Positions 53,447-63,361 of a stretch of 64,000 nucleotides of DNA are shown here, piece after piece (the first letter of the stretch is position 1; each line of letters starts with the position of its first letter). The notes beneath the pieces are model-generated. The model was not told the origin of the DNA, searched no databases, and saw nothing but the letters and a program-made list of their open reading frames with translations. The stretch is from NCBI RefSeq assembly GCF_040833985.1, contig NZ_CP162139.1, positions 1,694,001 to 1,758,000 of the forward strand, in the 5' to 3' direction. The position numbers and the translations under genes are program-made. The stretch is from Leptospira sp. WS4.C2. GTDB lineage: Bacteria; Spirochaetota; Leptospiria; Leptospirales; Leptospiraceae.

Positions 53447-54462
53447 TGGTTAGGGATGTCGTATTGTCGCAGTTTGTTCGTTTTGATTCTTTCTTTGTTT
53501 CTTGTTCAAGATTCTTGCCCTTGGGTCCCGATATTCTAATAGTGAAGATCTTCCGGCTGGTCAGTTTATCCCTTTTGGTTCTTTCTGGAACCCAGATCAC
53601 AGCCAATCCATTTCAAAAAATCCACACAGAGATCAATGATACCATTCCCAGTGGCGAGTCTGGGATGTTTCGTCTCTTTGGTTCCCAATCACAAGAATCA
53701 GAAATCCATAAATTGTTTTCTGTCGGCGTGAATGCTTCTGGCGAAGAGGAAGAGGTGGAGCTCGCTTCTCTCGATTTGCCAAAATACATCGATGTTTCTC
53801 CTGTAGTCAGTAATACAGTCGTTCATGAGTCTGGTATCATCATCAAAAAATATGCCGTCCAAAAAAAGGACAATCTTTCAAAGATTGCCCGCTCTTTTTC
53901 TATTGAGTTAGCAAAACTAAAAAAACACAACGGACTTAACTCTGACCAACTTAAGATCGGTCAAGTTTTGGAAGTTCCTGTGCAGGTGAAGAATGCTTCT
54001 TCTTCCCGAGTGGTCTTAAAAAAAATCTTTATTATGCCTGTTCCGCAAAGCCGAGTGACTTCTCGGTATGGAAGAAGAGTGGATCCTTTCAATAAATACA
54101 ATCGTGTTTACCATACCGGTTTAGATCTGGCGGCGAAAGTAGGAGCACCTGTTCTATCTGCCGCTGACGGAGAAGTCGTATTTACAGGTCGTAACGGCGG
54201 GTATGGAAATTCGGTCACCATCCAACACAAAAACGGTTATAAAACAGTTTACGCCCACTGTTCCCAGATTTTAGTTGAGGTTGGGGAAACGGTGAAGATG
54301 GGTCGTGTGGTTGCCCTTGTCGGAAGGACAGGAACAGCAACAGGGGCGCATCTACATTTTGAAGTGTTTCGAAACGGGAAGATCATGAATCCTGAATCAG
54401 CTTTAAGCATCACGGAAAAACAAGTCACCCGACTTCCCAAATCTGAAGTAGCCGGAATGTAA
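53446..54462 (+). CDS. LysM and M23 (LytM) peptidase-domain protein
   Basis: A 338-residue exported protein. ATG 53446 overlaps the upstream stop; the hydrophobic signal core only begins near residue 35, so GTG 53542 (MKIFRLVSLSLLVL) may be the true start. A LysM domain lies at about 138-178 (YAVQKKDNLSKIARSF, LKIGQVLEVP). The M23 domain has HTGLDLAAKVGAPV, the VYAHC strand and HLHFEVFRNG, so the zinc ligands (H...D, H-x-H) are present. It should cleave or regulate peptidoglycan cross-links. Its position before the secretion genes may help pass the T2SS through the wall. Confidence 0.88.
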   Translation: MVRDVVLSQFVRFDSFFVSCSRFLPLGPDILIVKIFRLVSLSLLVLSGTQITANPFQKIHTEINDTIPSGESGMFRLFGSQSQESEIHKLFSVGVNASGEEEEVELASLDLPKYIDVSPVVSNTVVHESGIIIKKYAVQKKDNLSKIARSFSIELAKLKKHNGLNSDQLKIGQVLEVPVQVKNASSSRVVLKKIFIMPVPQSRVTSRYGRRVDPFNKYNRVYHTGLDLAAKVGAPVLSAADGEVVFTGRNGGYGNSVTIQHKNGYKTVYAHCSQILVEVGETVKMGRVVALVGRTGTATGAHLHFEVFRNGKIMNPESALSITEKQVTRLPKSEVAGM

Positions 54463-54482
54463 TCGGAGCCTGTCTCCGGTTT
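54463..54482 (+). terminator. Weak hairpin between M23 gene and gspC
   Basis: TCGGAG (54463-54468) pairs with CTCCGG (54474-54479), one G-U pair, followed by TTT. A possible attenuator before the gsp operon. Confidence 0.3.
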
Positions 54483-54491
54483 GTGGAGAGC

Positions 54492-55406
54492 ATGAATCTA
54501 ATCCTTCAAAGAATCCAGTCGAGTCAATTCCTGACATTGATTCCGGCAGTTTTACTTTTTTCCTTTTCTCTCGCCTATTTGTTGAAACTCGTACTCCTGC
54601 TTTTGTTTTCTACCGAAACAGGGCTCAGTGTAGCCGGAAATACCCGACCCAAACAGATGCGCCAAGAAGTCATTTTGGCTGTAAGTACCTATGAAGATAT
54701 CGTCACAGGCAATCTCATCAGGGGACAGGTATTTGATCCCAATGATACCACCAAACGGGGAGCAGATGGTTCGCCTCTTGATCCAGAGATTGCACAAGAT
54801 AATGGAGACGATGACCAAATGTTGATTACGGGTACTCTTTCTGGGCATTGGTCTTTTGCTCGGGTGACCATCCGGGAAAAACAAAATAACGATTCGGAAG
54901 AGTATGGAACTGGTGAAATGGTGGGTGGTTATAAAGTACAAACCATCGAACAACACTATGTGGTATTGAAAAAAGGGGGTTTAAGCCTCCGAGTCAATAT
55001 TGGCGAAACACCTGCCCAGGCCAAAGAACGAATCCGTCCGAAAGATGCTGCTGCCGTTTCCAATTTAGGACCTTCCAGTCAAACGGTGCAAAAAGTTCTT
55101 TCCCGTGAGGATGTGAATCGCAAACTGAAAGACCCGAACACTATCTATAAAAATGCAAGGTTTGGCCCGCATTTGGTAGACGGAAAGATCGAGGGTTACA
55201 AGATCTATCAGGTGGCAAAAGACCATGTGTTTTATTCTCTCGGTGCACGCGGTGGGGATATCATCAAAAGAGTCAATGGAATGCCACTCAACGAAACAGA
55301 GAAAATGTTGGAAATTTGGGGTTCGATCAAACAAGCTCCGAAAATTACAGTGGATTTAGAGAGACAAGGCAAAATAATCACATATGAATTTATCATTCGG
55401 AATTAA
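54492..55406 (+). CDS. gspC: Type II secretion protein GspC-like (PDZ)
   Basis: A 304-residue inner-membrane protein. One N-terminal membrane segment (about 15-40), a linker with the HR-like region ([14 protein letters not shown]), and a C-terminal PDZ domain ([28 protein letters not shown] split as [14 protein letters not shown] then [13 protein letters not shown]). GspC connects the inner-membrane platform with the secretin. ATG 54492 is preferred over GTG 54483. It lies 1 bp before gspD. Confidence 0.86.
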   Translation: MNLILQRIQSSQFLTLIPAVLLFSFSLAYLLKLVLLLLFSTETGLSVAGNTRPKQMRQEVILAVSTYEDIVTGNLIRGQVFDPNDTTKRGADGSPLDPEIAQDNGDDDQMLITGTLSGHWSFARVTIREKQNNDSEEYGTGEMVGGYKVQTIEQHYVVLKKGGLSLRVNIGETPAQAKERIRPKDAAAVSNLGPSSQTVQKVLSREDVNRKLKDPNTIYKNARFGPHLVDGKIEGYKIYQVAKDHVFYSLGARGGDIIKRVNGMPLNETEKMLEIWGSIKQAPKITVDLERQGKIITYEFIIRN

Positions 55407-55407
55407 A

Positions 55408-57168
55408 ATGAGAAATCGTCTTCCTTTATTAGTATTAAGTATTTGCCTCTACGTATTTGTCACTCCTAGCTTTTCTCAAGAGAAAGGAAAACCAAAGGCC
55501 AAATCTTCCCCAGAACCTGCAAGTTTTACTGCAGATTGGAGGGACACAGAACTCAAAGACTTCCTTATGGGAATGAGTGCGATCATCAAACGAAACATTC
55601 TCATTGATGATGCTGTGAAAGGAAAGAAGATCACGATCATCTCTCAAAAACGAGTGAAAATTGAAGATGCTTTCGGATTTATGAAATCTGTTTTAGAAAC
55701 GCAAGGGTTTGGCCTGATCGAAGAAAACGATCTCATCAAAGTTGTAAAAATCAAAGATGCTCTAGCCAAGTCGCAGATTGTGCGTATCGGAAAGGATCCT
55801 GTCTCTGAGTCCGATGTTGCATTAAACAAAACCATCACTCAAATTGTTCCCTTAGAATTTTCGAATGCGGTGGAACTTGAACCAATATTAAAACGGGTCA
55901 CATCTCCCGATACAGACATCATAATTCCGAAAAATCAAAACACTCTGATTTTTTCTGGATCCACATCGGACATTAACAAATTACTCAAGTTAGTTGACAA
56001 TTTGGATGTTCGTGCTGATGGCCCCGGTTCCATTTCCTCTGCTGGAGACATTCATATTTATACTTTGGAATACAATGAAGCAGAAAAGTTGGCAGCCATT
56101 TTAGTAAAGTTGGATATGCCGGACGGTCCTACAGCACCGGCCCAGGGTCCTCCGGGAGAACCGGGTCCCGATGGCAAACCGGCAGCCCCACCTCAACCAG
56201 TGGCCCAACCTGCAAAAATACCTGGAAAACAAGATAAAATCAAAGCTGTGGCTCACAAAGAATCCAACTCACTCATTGTGACAGCGACTCCGCAAGAATG
56301 GGAAGAAATTAAAAAGATTATTAAAATCCTGGATACGCCCAGAAAACAGGTGTTACTCGAAGTTCTTATTGTGGAACTTAGTTCTACTGATTTAAATGAC
56401 TTTGGTATCGATTGGCGTTACCAAGAATTGGCTTACGGACAATTTAACACAGGTCTTGCGGCACAAGGGGGTGTGATTGATAAAAATGGTCGTCCTACCA
56501 ACGTAAACACTCTTTCTGGTTTTTCCCTTGGTTTCATTCGCCGTGGGGGCCAACAAATCATTGGTATTTTGAATGCCAACTCGACCAATGAAAATTTTAA
56601 CGTATTGTCTGCTCCACAGATTCTGACCTTAGACAACCAAGAAGCGGAAATCAATGTGGGGCAAGATGTTCCGGTTCGAACTCAAAACCGTAACGCGGGT
56701 CTTGGTGGGGACAATGCCGTGACAGTGGCAAACTTTGAATACCGCCCCACAGGGATTAAACTTAAGTTCACTCCCCATATCAATAAAAACAATCGTATCA
56801 CTTTAGATCTTTACCAAGAGATAAAAAACGTAGCTGGGATTTCTTCGGAAGCAACGGGTGGAAACCCCACTTTCAATAAACGAGATATCAAAACAACCAT
56901 CGTTGTGGACAATATCCAAACCATTGTGATTGGAGGACTCCTCTCCAATGACAAACAAAAGAAAGTGCAAAAGATCCCCATTCTTGGTGAGATTCCCCTT
57001 CTTGGAACACTTTTTCGTAGAACCACCAATCAAAATCGTAAGACCAATTTGATGGTGTTTTTAACACCGCATATTCTAGACGATCGTGACAAATCGGATC
57101 GTATCACCATCCAAAAGAAAAATGAACAAGAAAGGATGGTCGACGAACGAGAAAAGAAACTGCGATGA
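55408..57168 (+). CDS. gspD: Type II secretion secretin GspD
   Basis: A 586-residue outer-membrane secretin with signal peptide (residues 1-24). N0/N1/N2 domains ([50 protein letters not shown]) are followed by N3 and the secretin core ([57 protein letters not shown]). Between N2 and N3 is a Gly/Pro-rich insert of about 35 residues. Start ATG 55408 is used; an in-frame ATG 55384 overlaps gspC. Confidence 0.94.
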   Translation: MRNRLPLLVLSICLYVFVTPSFSQEKGKPKAKSSPEPASFTADWRDTELKDFLMGMSAIIKRNILIDDAVKGKKITIISQKRVKIEDAFGFMKSVLETQGFGLIEENDLIKVVKIKDALAKSQIVRIGKDPVSESDVALNKTITQIVPLEFSNAVELEPILKRVTSPDTDIIIPKNQNTLIFSGSTSDINKLLKLVDNLDVRADGPGSISSAGDIHIYTLEYNEAEKLAAILVKLDMPDGPTAPAQGPPGEPGPDGKPAAPPQPVAQPAKIPGKQDKIKAVAHKESNSLIVTATPQEWEEIKKIIKILDTPRKQVLLEVLIVELSSTDLNDFGIDWRYQELAYGQFNTGLAAQGGVIDKNGRPTNVNTLSGFSLGFIRRGGQQIIGILNANSTNENFNVLSAPQILTLDNQEAEINVGQDVPVRTQNRNAGLGGDNAVTVANFEYRPTGIKLKFTPHINKNNRITLDLYQEIKNVAGISSEATGGNPTFNKRDIKTTIVVDNIQTIVIGGLLSNDKQKKVQKIPILGEIPLLGTLFRRTTNQNRKTNLMVFLTPHILDDRDKSDRITIQKKNEQERMVDEREKKLR

Positions 57169-58841
57169 GAAAGAGTTTAGGTCAAATTTTATTGGAAGAT
57201 GGGATCCTTACCTTAAAGGATCTCGAAGATATTTCTAAACAGCAGGAAAAAACAAATCTTCCCATCACTCATATCATTCAGAAAAAAGGTCTCGCCTCCG
57301 AAACTGACATTCTAAAAGCCTTATCAAAACTCCATCGAATGGAGTTTTTCGACAAACTTGAGTTTGTTGCAAGTGAAGAAGTATTTGGGAAAATTCCCTT
57401 TAAACTGGTTCAACGTTCCAAAATAGTTCCTGTTTCTGTCAAAGGCAAAAAAGTGATTGTTGCCACTTCTGACCCGACCGACCTACATCCCATGGATGAC
57501 ATGCGTTCCTTTCTAAAAGGATATGAAATCCAGTTCGTTCTCGCCACAGAAAACGAAATCATGAGGATCATCCACTCTCAGTTCGACAAAACAACTGCCG
57601 AAGCCAAAGAGATGATGGATGAAATGGATGGGAGTTTCGGTGATCTTTCTGATGCCTTTGAATCTGATGCTTTAGATCTTTCGAACGAAGCTCCTATCAT
57701 TAAAATGGTGAACGTCATTTTATCACAGGCTGTATCAGAAAGAGCTTCGGACATTCACGTAGAACCCTTTGAAAAATCAGTAGTTGTTCGTTATCGAGTG
57801 GATGGGGTTTTGCAAAAAGTCCTAAGTCCACCTAAATCATATTTGGCGGGAATTTCCACTCGTATCAAAATCATGTCAAATTTGAACATTGCGGAAAACC
57901 GTCTACCGCAAGATGGTAGGATCAAACTTCGGTTAGCGGGAAAGGATGTAGACGTTCGGGTTTCCATCATTCCTTGTCAATTTGGGGAACGGATCGTAAT
58001 GCGGATTTTGAATAAAACTGACCAAAAGTATTCGATTGAAACTATGGGTTTTAATAAAGAAATCCTAAAAGATTTTAAAGAACTCATTTATAAACCTTAT
58101 GGGATTATTTTAGTAACGGGGCCGACGGGTTCTGGTAAATCGACTACTCTCTATTCGGCACTTTCCGAAATCAATACAGAAGAGAGAAATATCATCACTT
58201 GCGAAGATCCAGTGGAATACCAAATGGATGGGATTTCCCAAATGCAGATGAACGATAAAATTGGACTGACCTTTGCTGCAGGGCTACGTTCTATCCTTCG
58301 TCAGGATCCGGATGTGGTAATGGTAGGGGAGATCCGCGATGAGGAAACGGCAAGGATTGCCATCCAAGCTTCCCTTACCGGTCACTTAGTATTTTCCACT
58401 CTGCATACCAATGATGCCTCTGCTGCTGTCACACGACTTGTGGATATGGGAATTGAACCATATTTGATTACAAGTTCCGTTCTTGGGTTCATGGCCCAAA
58501 GACTTGTTCGGGTTATTTGCAAAGATTGCAAAACAAGTTACAAACCAACAGACAAAGATTTGGCTGGTCTTGGCATATCCAGAAAAGAATTAAAAAACGG
58601 GGTCCTTTACCGCGGGAAAGGTTGTTCTTCCTGTCTAAACTCTGGATACAAAGGGCGAACTGGATTGTATGAACTTCTCATAATGAATGATGAAATCAAA
58701 AAAGCAATTTTACAGGGTGCTGATTCTAATCGAATCAAAGAACTTGCTTTGAAAAATGGACTTTCTACTCTGCAAGAGTACGGCAAATACAAAGTGATTG
58801 AAGGTGTCACAACTCCAGAAGAAGTCCTTCGGGTGTCTTAA
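57165..58841 (+). CDS. gspE: Type II secretion ATPase GspE
   Basis: A 558-residue hexameric ATPase. N-terminal MshEN domain, Walker A GPTGSGKS (319-326), Asp box and Walker B with [10 protein letters not shown], His box ([15 protein letters not shown]), and the zinc-binding tetracysteine (CKDC...CSSC). It drives pseudopilus assembly at the inner membrane. It overlaps gspD by 4 bp. Confidence 0.95.
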   Translation: MRKSLGQILLEDGILTLKDLEDISKQQEKTNLPITHIIQKKGLASETDILKALSKLHRMEFFDKLEFVASEEVFGKIPFKLVQRSKIVPVSVKGKKVIVATSDPTDLHPMDDMRSFLKGYEIQFVLATENEIMRIIHSQFDKTTAEAKEMMDEMDGSFGDLSDAFESDALDLSNEAPIIKMVNVILSQAVSERASDIHVEPFEKSVVVRYRVDGVLQKVLSPPKSYLAGISTRIKIMSNLNIAENRLPQDGRIKLRLAGKDVDVRVSIIPCQFGERIVMRILNKTDQKYSIETMGFNKEILKDFKELIYKPYGIILVTGPTGSGKSTTLYSALSEINTEERNIITCEDPVEYQMDGISQMQMNDKIGLTFAAGLRSILRQDPDVVMVGEIRDEETARIAIQASLTGHLVFSTLHTNDASAAVTRLVDMGIEPYLITSSVLGFMAQRLVRVICKDCKTSYKPTDKDLAGLGISRKELKNGVLYRGKGCSSCLNSGYKGRTGLYELLIMNDEIKKAILQGADSNRIKELALKNGLSTLQEYGKYKVIEGVTTPEEVLRVS

Positions 58842-58846
58842 TATTT

Positions 58847-60073
58847 ATGCCACTCTTTACTTACGTTGCATTTAACCGAAAGGGCAAAGAAGAAAAAAAC
58901 ATCATTGATGCACCTAATCTTCAAGCGGCACGTAACAAACTCAAGGCGAAAGGACTCTACGTTCGTTCCATCCAAGAAGACCGCGAAAAAGAAGAAAGAG
59001 AACTCTTTCCGTTTTTATCTAAGTTATTATATCGAATTCCCAGAAAGGAAGTAGGATTGTTTTGTAAACAATTGGGAACTCTCATCGGTGCGGGAATCCC
59101 ACTCGATAAATGTTTACTCTCAATCATTGACCAAGTCGAAAATATCTATTTCAAAAAAGTTTTAATTGAAATGCGTGCGGACATCACAGAAGGAATGAGC
59201 CTTTCTGAGTCCATGAAAAAACACAAAACCGTTTTCCCTGACCAGTATCCCAGTTTGATTTCTGTGGGGGAATCCACCGGAAATTATGAAGATACTTTGC
59301 ACAGGTTAGCGGAGTTGGAAGAAAAATCTTCGGAGTTAAAATCAAAAGTGCAAGTAGCAATGATTTATCCCATGATTATGGGGCTACTGTCCTTAGGTGT
59401 TTCCATCTTTTTACTAGTTGTGGTAATTCCACAAATTGAACAGTTGTTTGCCTCTTTCGATGCTAAACTTCCTCTCTTAACAAGAGGAGTTATCTTTCTG
59501 TCGTATGTGCTCACAAACTATTGGTTTTTTATTTTAGGAGCGATTGCTGGGGGACTTCTCGGATTTATGAAATGGAAAAGTTCTGGGGAAGGGAAAAAAA
59601 CTTGGGATAAATTCCTTTTGAAGTTACCCGTGATCGGAACCTTACTGCGTAAAATCCTTGTTTCTAATTTTGCAAGGAACCTATCCATTCTTCTGATGAA
59701 CCGGGTTCCGCTCATTGTGTCTTTGAATATTGTTTCAGATGTTGTTGGACACACGGTTTTTAAAGAAGAGATTGAAAGTGCTATTATTAAAATCAAAGAA
59801 GGTGGGAAACTTTCGGATTCCTTACAAGGTTCGCAAGTCCTTCCCCAGATGGTGCTTGGGATGCTCAGTGCCGGAGAAGCATCCGATAAAGTTCCCGAAA
59901 TGATGAATAAACTTTCGGAAATCTATGAATCCGAGGTCGACACGGCAATAAAATCTTTGACCCAATCGTTAGAACCAATGATGATCATTGTAATGGGTGG
60001 AATTATTTTTACCATTATGGCGGCAATTATGACGCCAATGTACAAACTAACTCAAGAAATCCAGGGGATGTAG
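58847..60073 (+). CDS. gspF: Type II secretion inner-membrane protein GspF
   Basis: A 408-residue platform protein with two GspF domains and three membrane segments (about 175-200, 222-245, 375-398). The start FTYVAFNRKGKEEKNIIDA and ISVGESTGNYEDTL are typical. It interacts with GspE and GspL. Confidence 0.94.
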   Translation: MPLFTYVAFNRKGKEEKNIIDAPNLQAARNKLKAKGLYVRSIQEDREKEERELFPFLSKLLYRIPRKEVGLFCKQLGTLIGAGIPLDKCLLSIIDQVENIYFKKVLIEMRADITEGMSLSESMKKHKTVFPDQYPSLISVGESTGNYEDTLHRLAELEEKSSELKSKVQVAMIYPMIMGLLSLGVSIFLLVVVIPQIEQLFASFDAKLPLLTRGVIFLSYVLTNYWFFILGAIAGGLLGFMKWKSSGEGKKTWDKFLLKLPVIGTLLRKILVSNFARNLSILLMNRVPLIVSLNIVSDVVGHTVFKEEIESAIIKIKEGGKLSDSLQGSQVLPQMVLGMLSAGEASDKVPEMMNKLSEIYESEVDTAIKSLTQSLEPMMIIVMGGIIFTIMAAIMTPMYKLTQEIQGM

Positions 60074-60078
60074 AGTTT

Positions 60079-60540
60079 ATGAAAACTAAAGGGAAACACA
60101 GAAAGATTCGCGAGGGACTCACCTTAATTGAGATTACAGTGGTAATGCTCATCTTAGGATCACTCATGGCAATTCTTTACTCCAGTATTGGAAACCGGGG
60201 TGAAGGCGAAAAAAAATTGAAGCTGAAAAACGATAGTGCCGTCTTAAAGACTGCGCTGGAACGTTATTTAGAAGTGTATGACAAATACCCTTCGGAAGAA
60301 CAAGGTTTACAAGCTCTCATTGAAAAGCCAGATGACGATAAAATTGGCGATGATTACGAACCTATCATTCGTGAAAAGGCAGTTCTGAAAGATCCGTGGA
60401 AAACACCATATGTCTTGAAGTTTGAAGGAGCCGTTCCTCAAATTCTTACTTTAGGTGATGATAAAAAAGAAGGTGGAGAAGGAAAAGGTAAAGATTTTAA
60501 TATCCTTTCACCGGATGATTACCCGGCAGCCTTCCGATAA
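60079..60540 (+). CDS. gspG: Major pseudopilin GspG
   Basis: A 153-residue prepilin. The cleavage site is REG|LTLIEITVVMLILGSL, with Glu5 present; Leu rather than Phe is residue 1. The DPWKTPYVL and calcium-binding C-terminal loop (GDDKKEG...DFNILSPDD) match GspG. Confidence 0.93.
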   Translation: MKTKGKHRKIREGLTLIEITVVMLILGSLMAILYSSIGNRGEGEKKLKLKNDSAVLKTALERYLEVYDKYPSEEQGLQALIEKPDDDKIGDDYEPIIREKAVLKDPWKTPYVLKFEGAVPQILTLGDDKKEGGEGKGKDFNILSPDDYPAAFR

Positions 60541-60556
60541 AAGATCTGTTTTGAAA

Positions 60557-61147
60557 ATGAAACGGAAGTTACGCGATGGTCTCACTTTGATTGAGATCGT
60601 CGTTGTAATATCCATTCTTGGGCTTATCATGGTGATCGTTGGAGGAACTCTCCGCAACCTCATCATTCCTTCTACAGAAGACATTGCAGTAAAACTGCAG
60701 GAATCTTTTAAATTCGGATATAACAAAGCACAATTAACCAATCAAGCAGTCCTATTTCAATATGACTTTGAAAAAAGAGATTACCAATTTTTTCTTTTAA
60801 AAAGAGAAGAAGGTGGTTTAGAAGAAGAAGCAATCTTAAAGAAAGTTACACTTCCTTTTTATTCAAAAATTGTGAGTGTACGCGACTTAGGTGGCAAACC
60901 CAGATCGGAAGGAAAGATCCGAATTGTTTTCACTCCGCAAGGTACAACTACAGATTTATTATTATATGTAGGTTCTGATACAGAGATCAAAAGAACCATT
61001 CAAATCTACCGTTATGGTGGAAAAATTAAAATTCATAAAACAGAATACTTTCCAGAACCCGAAACGAATTCCATTCAAAAGATATCTTATGGACTTGACG
61101 AACGAGATGAACAGGTGGACTCCAATGCAAAAACCCAACCTAAATAA
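60557..61147 (+). CDS. gspH: Pseudopilin GspH-like
   Basis: A 196-residue prepilin with cleavage RDG|LTLIEIVVVISILG. The rest is a beta-rich minor pseudopilin domain with FTPQGTTTDLLLYV, as in GspH. ATG 60557 or TTG 60551 can start it; the longer frame lies in gspG. It overlaps gspI by 23 bp. Confidence 0.85.
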   Translation: MKRKLRDGLTLIEIVVVISILGLIMVIVGGTLRNLIIPSTEDIAVKLQESFKFGYNKAQLTNQAVLFQYDFEKRDYQFFLLKREEGGLEEEAILKKVTLPFYSKIVSVRDLGGKPRSEGKIRIVFTPQGTTTDLLLYVGSDTEIKRTIQIYRYGGKIKIHKTEYFPEPETNSIQKISYGLDERDEQVDSNAKTQPK

Positions 61148-61652
61148 CAAAGTCCGTTTAGCCTTTACTCTCTTTGAAGTGACTATCGCGATGGCTATGG
61201 CCGCAATGGTGATGACCTACACCTATTCCTTAATTGCTGAAGGAATCTCTTATCAGAAAAAGGCGGTTTTACTTGCCAATGCGGTACATTTAGCAAAAAT
61301 CAAAATGGCACAAGTAGACTCATCCACCACCATGCAAACCGATACTTCGCGGGGATCAATTGAGGCCTTCCCTGGTTATACCTTTGAAACAGAAATCAAA
61401 GAAGAGGAAATGGACCTTTTGAAATTGGCAGGCGGGCCGAATGCAGAGGACCTTCGTAAAAAAGCACCAAAGGATATGTTAGGTGATAAAGATGTCGGTT
61501 TTAGCGATTTGATGAAAAAAAGAGGACAGAAAAAGAGTTTTGAGACAGGCGGGGTACTCAAGGTATTCCGTGTTAAAGTATCGATTTTCTATACGGAAGG
61601 AAATAAAAAAGAAACCTATAGCGTAGAAACATTTAGGAGCACTAAATACTAA
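61125..61652 (+). CDS. gspI: Pseudopilin GspI-like
   Basis: A 175-residue minor pseudopilin. ATG 61125 has AGGTGG (61113-61118). The prepilin motif is RLA|FTLFEVTIAMAMAAM, with Ala in place of the usual Gly before the cleavage site and Glu5 present. A Lys-rich insert follows the central helix. It overlaps gspH and gspJ. Confidence 0.84.
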   Translation: MQKPNLNNKVRLAFTLFEVTIAMAMAAMVMTYTYSLIAEGISYQKKAVLLANAVHLAKIKMAQVDSSTTMQTDTSRGSIEAFPGYTFETEIKEEEMDLLKLAGGPNAEDLRKKAPKDMLGDKDVGFSDLMKKRGQKKSFETGGVLKVFRVKVSIFYTEGNKKETYSVETFRSTKY

Positions 61653-62296
61653 TGTTTGTAATGCGCCGGTCTAGACATGGTTTCACTTTGGTGGAGATTT
61701 CCATTGTTGTGATGATTATGGCTGTGATTTTTACTGGAATTTTTTCTGTTTTTTATACAGCCAATAAAATTTCGAAAAAAGGTGCATCAAATAAAGGAGC
61801 TAATCGAAAAGATATTCTTTATGCAATGGAGAATATTCGTGGAACGTTAGCCCGCACGTACTTTATTGATAATCAAAAAAGGATTTTGTTTGTTGGTAAA
61901 CAAGAAGGTGTGACTGGGACAAGAAACGATCGAATTGTTTTTGCATCGGCTAATCCGAATTCAGAAGAAGAAGGGCAGGCGTCGGTTCGGGAAGTTTCTT
62001 TTTATCTTCGGAAAATGCCGAATCCTAAAATGGACGGTTTGTCCTATCTCATTCGGAGAGAAGATGAAATGATTGATACTTTTCCTACGCAAGGCGGTGT
62101 AGAGCACGTCTTACTTGAGAATGTAAAAAGTTTTCAAATGAAATTTTCAGAACGTGGAGACAAATGGGTAGATGATTGGAATTCCCGAACAACAAAAAAA
62201 ATTCCAAGATTGATTCGATTTGAAATTATATCACTAGTGGGGACTACCTTTGTTAAATATGAATCGCTTGCGCATCCGGTTATCCTCTACAAATAA
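61652..62296 (+). CDS. gspJ: Pseudopilin GspJ-like
   Basis: A 214-residue minor pseudopilin with cleavage RHG|FTLVEISIVVMIMAVIF. The extended beta domain (SFYLRK, LSYLIRREDEM, FQMKFSERGDKWVDDWNS) fits GspJ. The start overlaps the gspI stop by 1 bp (TAATG). Confidence 0.86.
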   Translation: MFVMRRSRHGFTLVEISIVVMIMAVIFTGIFSVFYTANKISKKGASNKGANRKDILYAMENIRGTLARTYFIDNQKRILFVGKQEGVTGTRNDRIVFASANPNSEEEGQASVREVSFYLRKMPNPKMDGLSYLIRREDEMIDTFPTQGGVEHVLLENVKSFQMKFSERGDKWVDDWNSRTTKKIPRLIRFEIISLVGTTFVKYESLAHPVILYK

Positions 62297-63359
62297 AAAA
62301 GCAAAAAAGGGGTTTATGGTCTATCTCCTTGTGATGGCCATTGGTACCGCTTCAATGTTTACGGCTTCCAAATTCTTTGAAGACGCGGCTACAGAATACA
62401 GAGTGGCTCGTTCCCAAGCAGATGGATTTCGGGCTCATATGCTTGCGAAAGCGGGGTTTATGGGTGCCGTTGGTGCTCTAAAGAAAATCCCGGAAGAGGT
62501 GCTCTATCAGTCGGGGTTGGCCATGGATCCGCCTCCGATTCCTCTCGGGGGTGGTGTCATCTATTACACAATGAGTCCGGAAGATGGAAAGATAAACATC
62601 AATTCCCTTGTGAAAATTTACGATGACCAGCCGAATCAAAGGACGATTGAGATGGTAACCCGGCTTTTTTACCAATTTGCATTAAAACGAGAAATGATTT
62701 TTCCAATTCTGGATTGGATTGATGAAAACCACCAAGAAACCGGAGGGGGTGCCGAACAGTATTACTACAATCGGCTTTCGCCACCAAGGAAAATCAAAAA
62801 TGCCCCGTTTTATTCCCTCTCGGAGCTCCTAAATGTGAAGGGATTTGATCGGGCGGTCGTCTATGAAAGCTTAAAACCCAAGGACTACGACAAAAATAAT
62901 TCTAAGGACTTTATGACTGAAGAGGAGAGAGCTCTTCGTTCCGATAAGGATTATGTGCTCTCGAATAATATTACTGCCTACTTGCCTGCGGGTGATTCCT
63001 ATGATGACCGGATCAATATCAACACTGCGCCCTATTTTGTCTTAATATCCCTTTCCGACTTTATGACCAAACAAGCCGCCATGAAAATTTTGAAACTCAA
63101 GTTGCAGAAAGGAGGCTATATTAAAGAATTGAAAGATCTGGAGACAGAACCTGAATTCCAAGTCAAAACAACAGGGGACCTCACTCTGTATAAAGAATTG
63201 GCTGGAGAGGGAACGGATGTCTCTGGTGGACGTATCAAAACCAAAGGCGAAGTTTATAAAATCACAGGGGTTGGGATTATAAAGGATAAAGTGGTTCGAA
63301 AGGTATCAGGTCTTTTTGACCTTACCAACAACCAAATGTTATACTATACTGAAGATTAA
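62259..63359 (+). CDS. gspK: Type II secretion protein GspK
   Basis: A 366-residue tip pseudopilin, large as expected. The prepilin-like segment is KKG|FMVYLLVMAIGTASM, lacking Glu5 as is normal for GspK. SAM-like helix domains include DGKININSL, ILDWIDENHQ and ININTAPYFVLISL. ATG 62259 is used; it overlaps gspJ by 38 bp. Confidence 0.88.
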   Translation: MNRLRIRLSSTNKKAKKGFMVYLLVMAIGTASMFTASKFFEDAATEYRVARSQADGFRAHMLAKAGFMGAVGALKKIPEEVLYQSGLAMDPPPIPLGGGVIYYTMSPEDGKININSLVKIYDDQPNQRTIEMVTRLFYQFALKREMIFPILDWIDENHQETGGGAEQYYYNRLSPPRKIKNAPFYSLSELLNVKGFDRAVVYESLKPKDYDKNNSKDFMTEEERALRSDKDYVLSNNITAYLPAGDSYDDRININTAPYFVLISLSDFMTKQAAMKILKLKLQKGGYIKELKDLETEPEFQVKTTGDLTLYKELAGEGTDVSGGRIKTKGEVYKITGVGIIKDKVVRKVSGLFDLTNNQMLYYTED

Positions 63360-63361
63360 TT

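Noticed and set aside
60455..60556. Extended N-terminus of gspH
   Set aside because: Overlaps gspG; prepilins need a short basic leader, which ATG 60557 gives.
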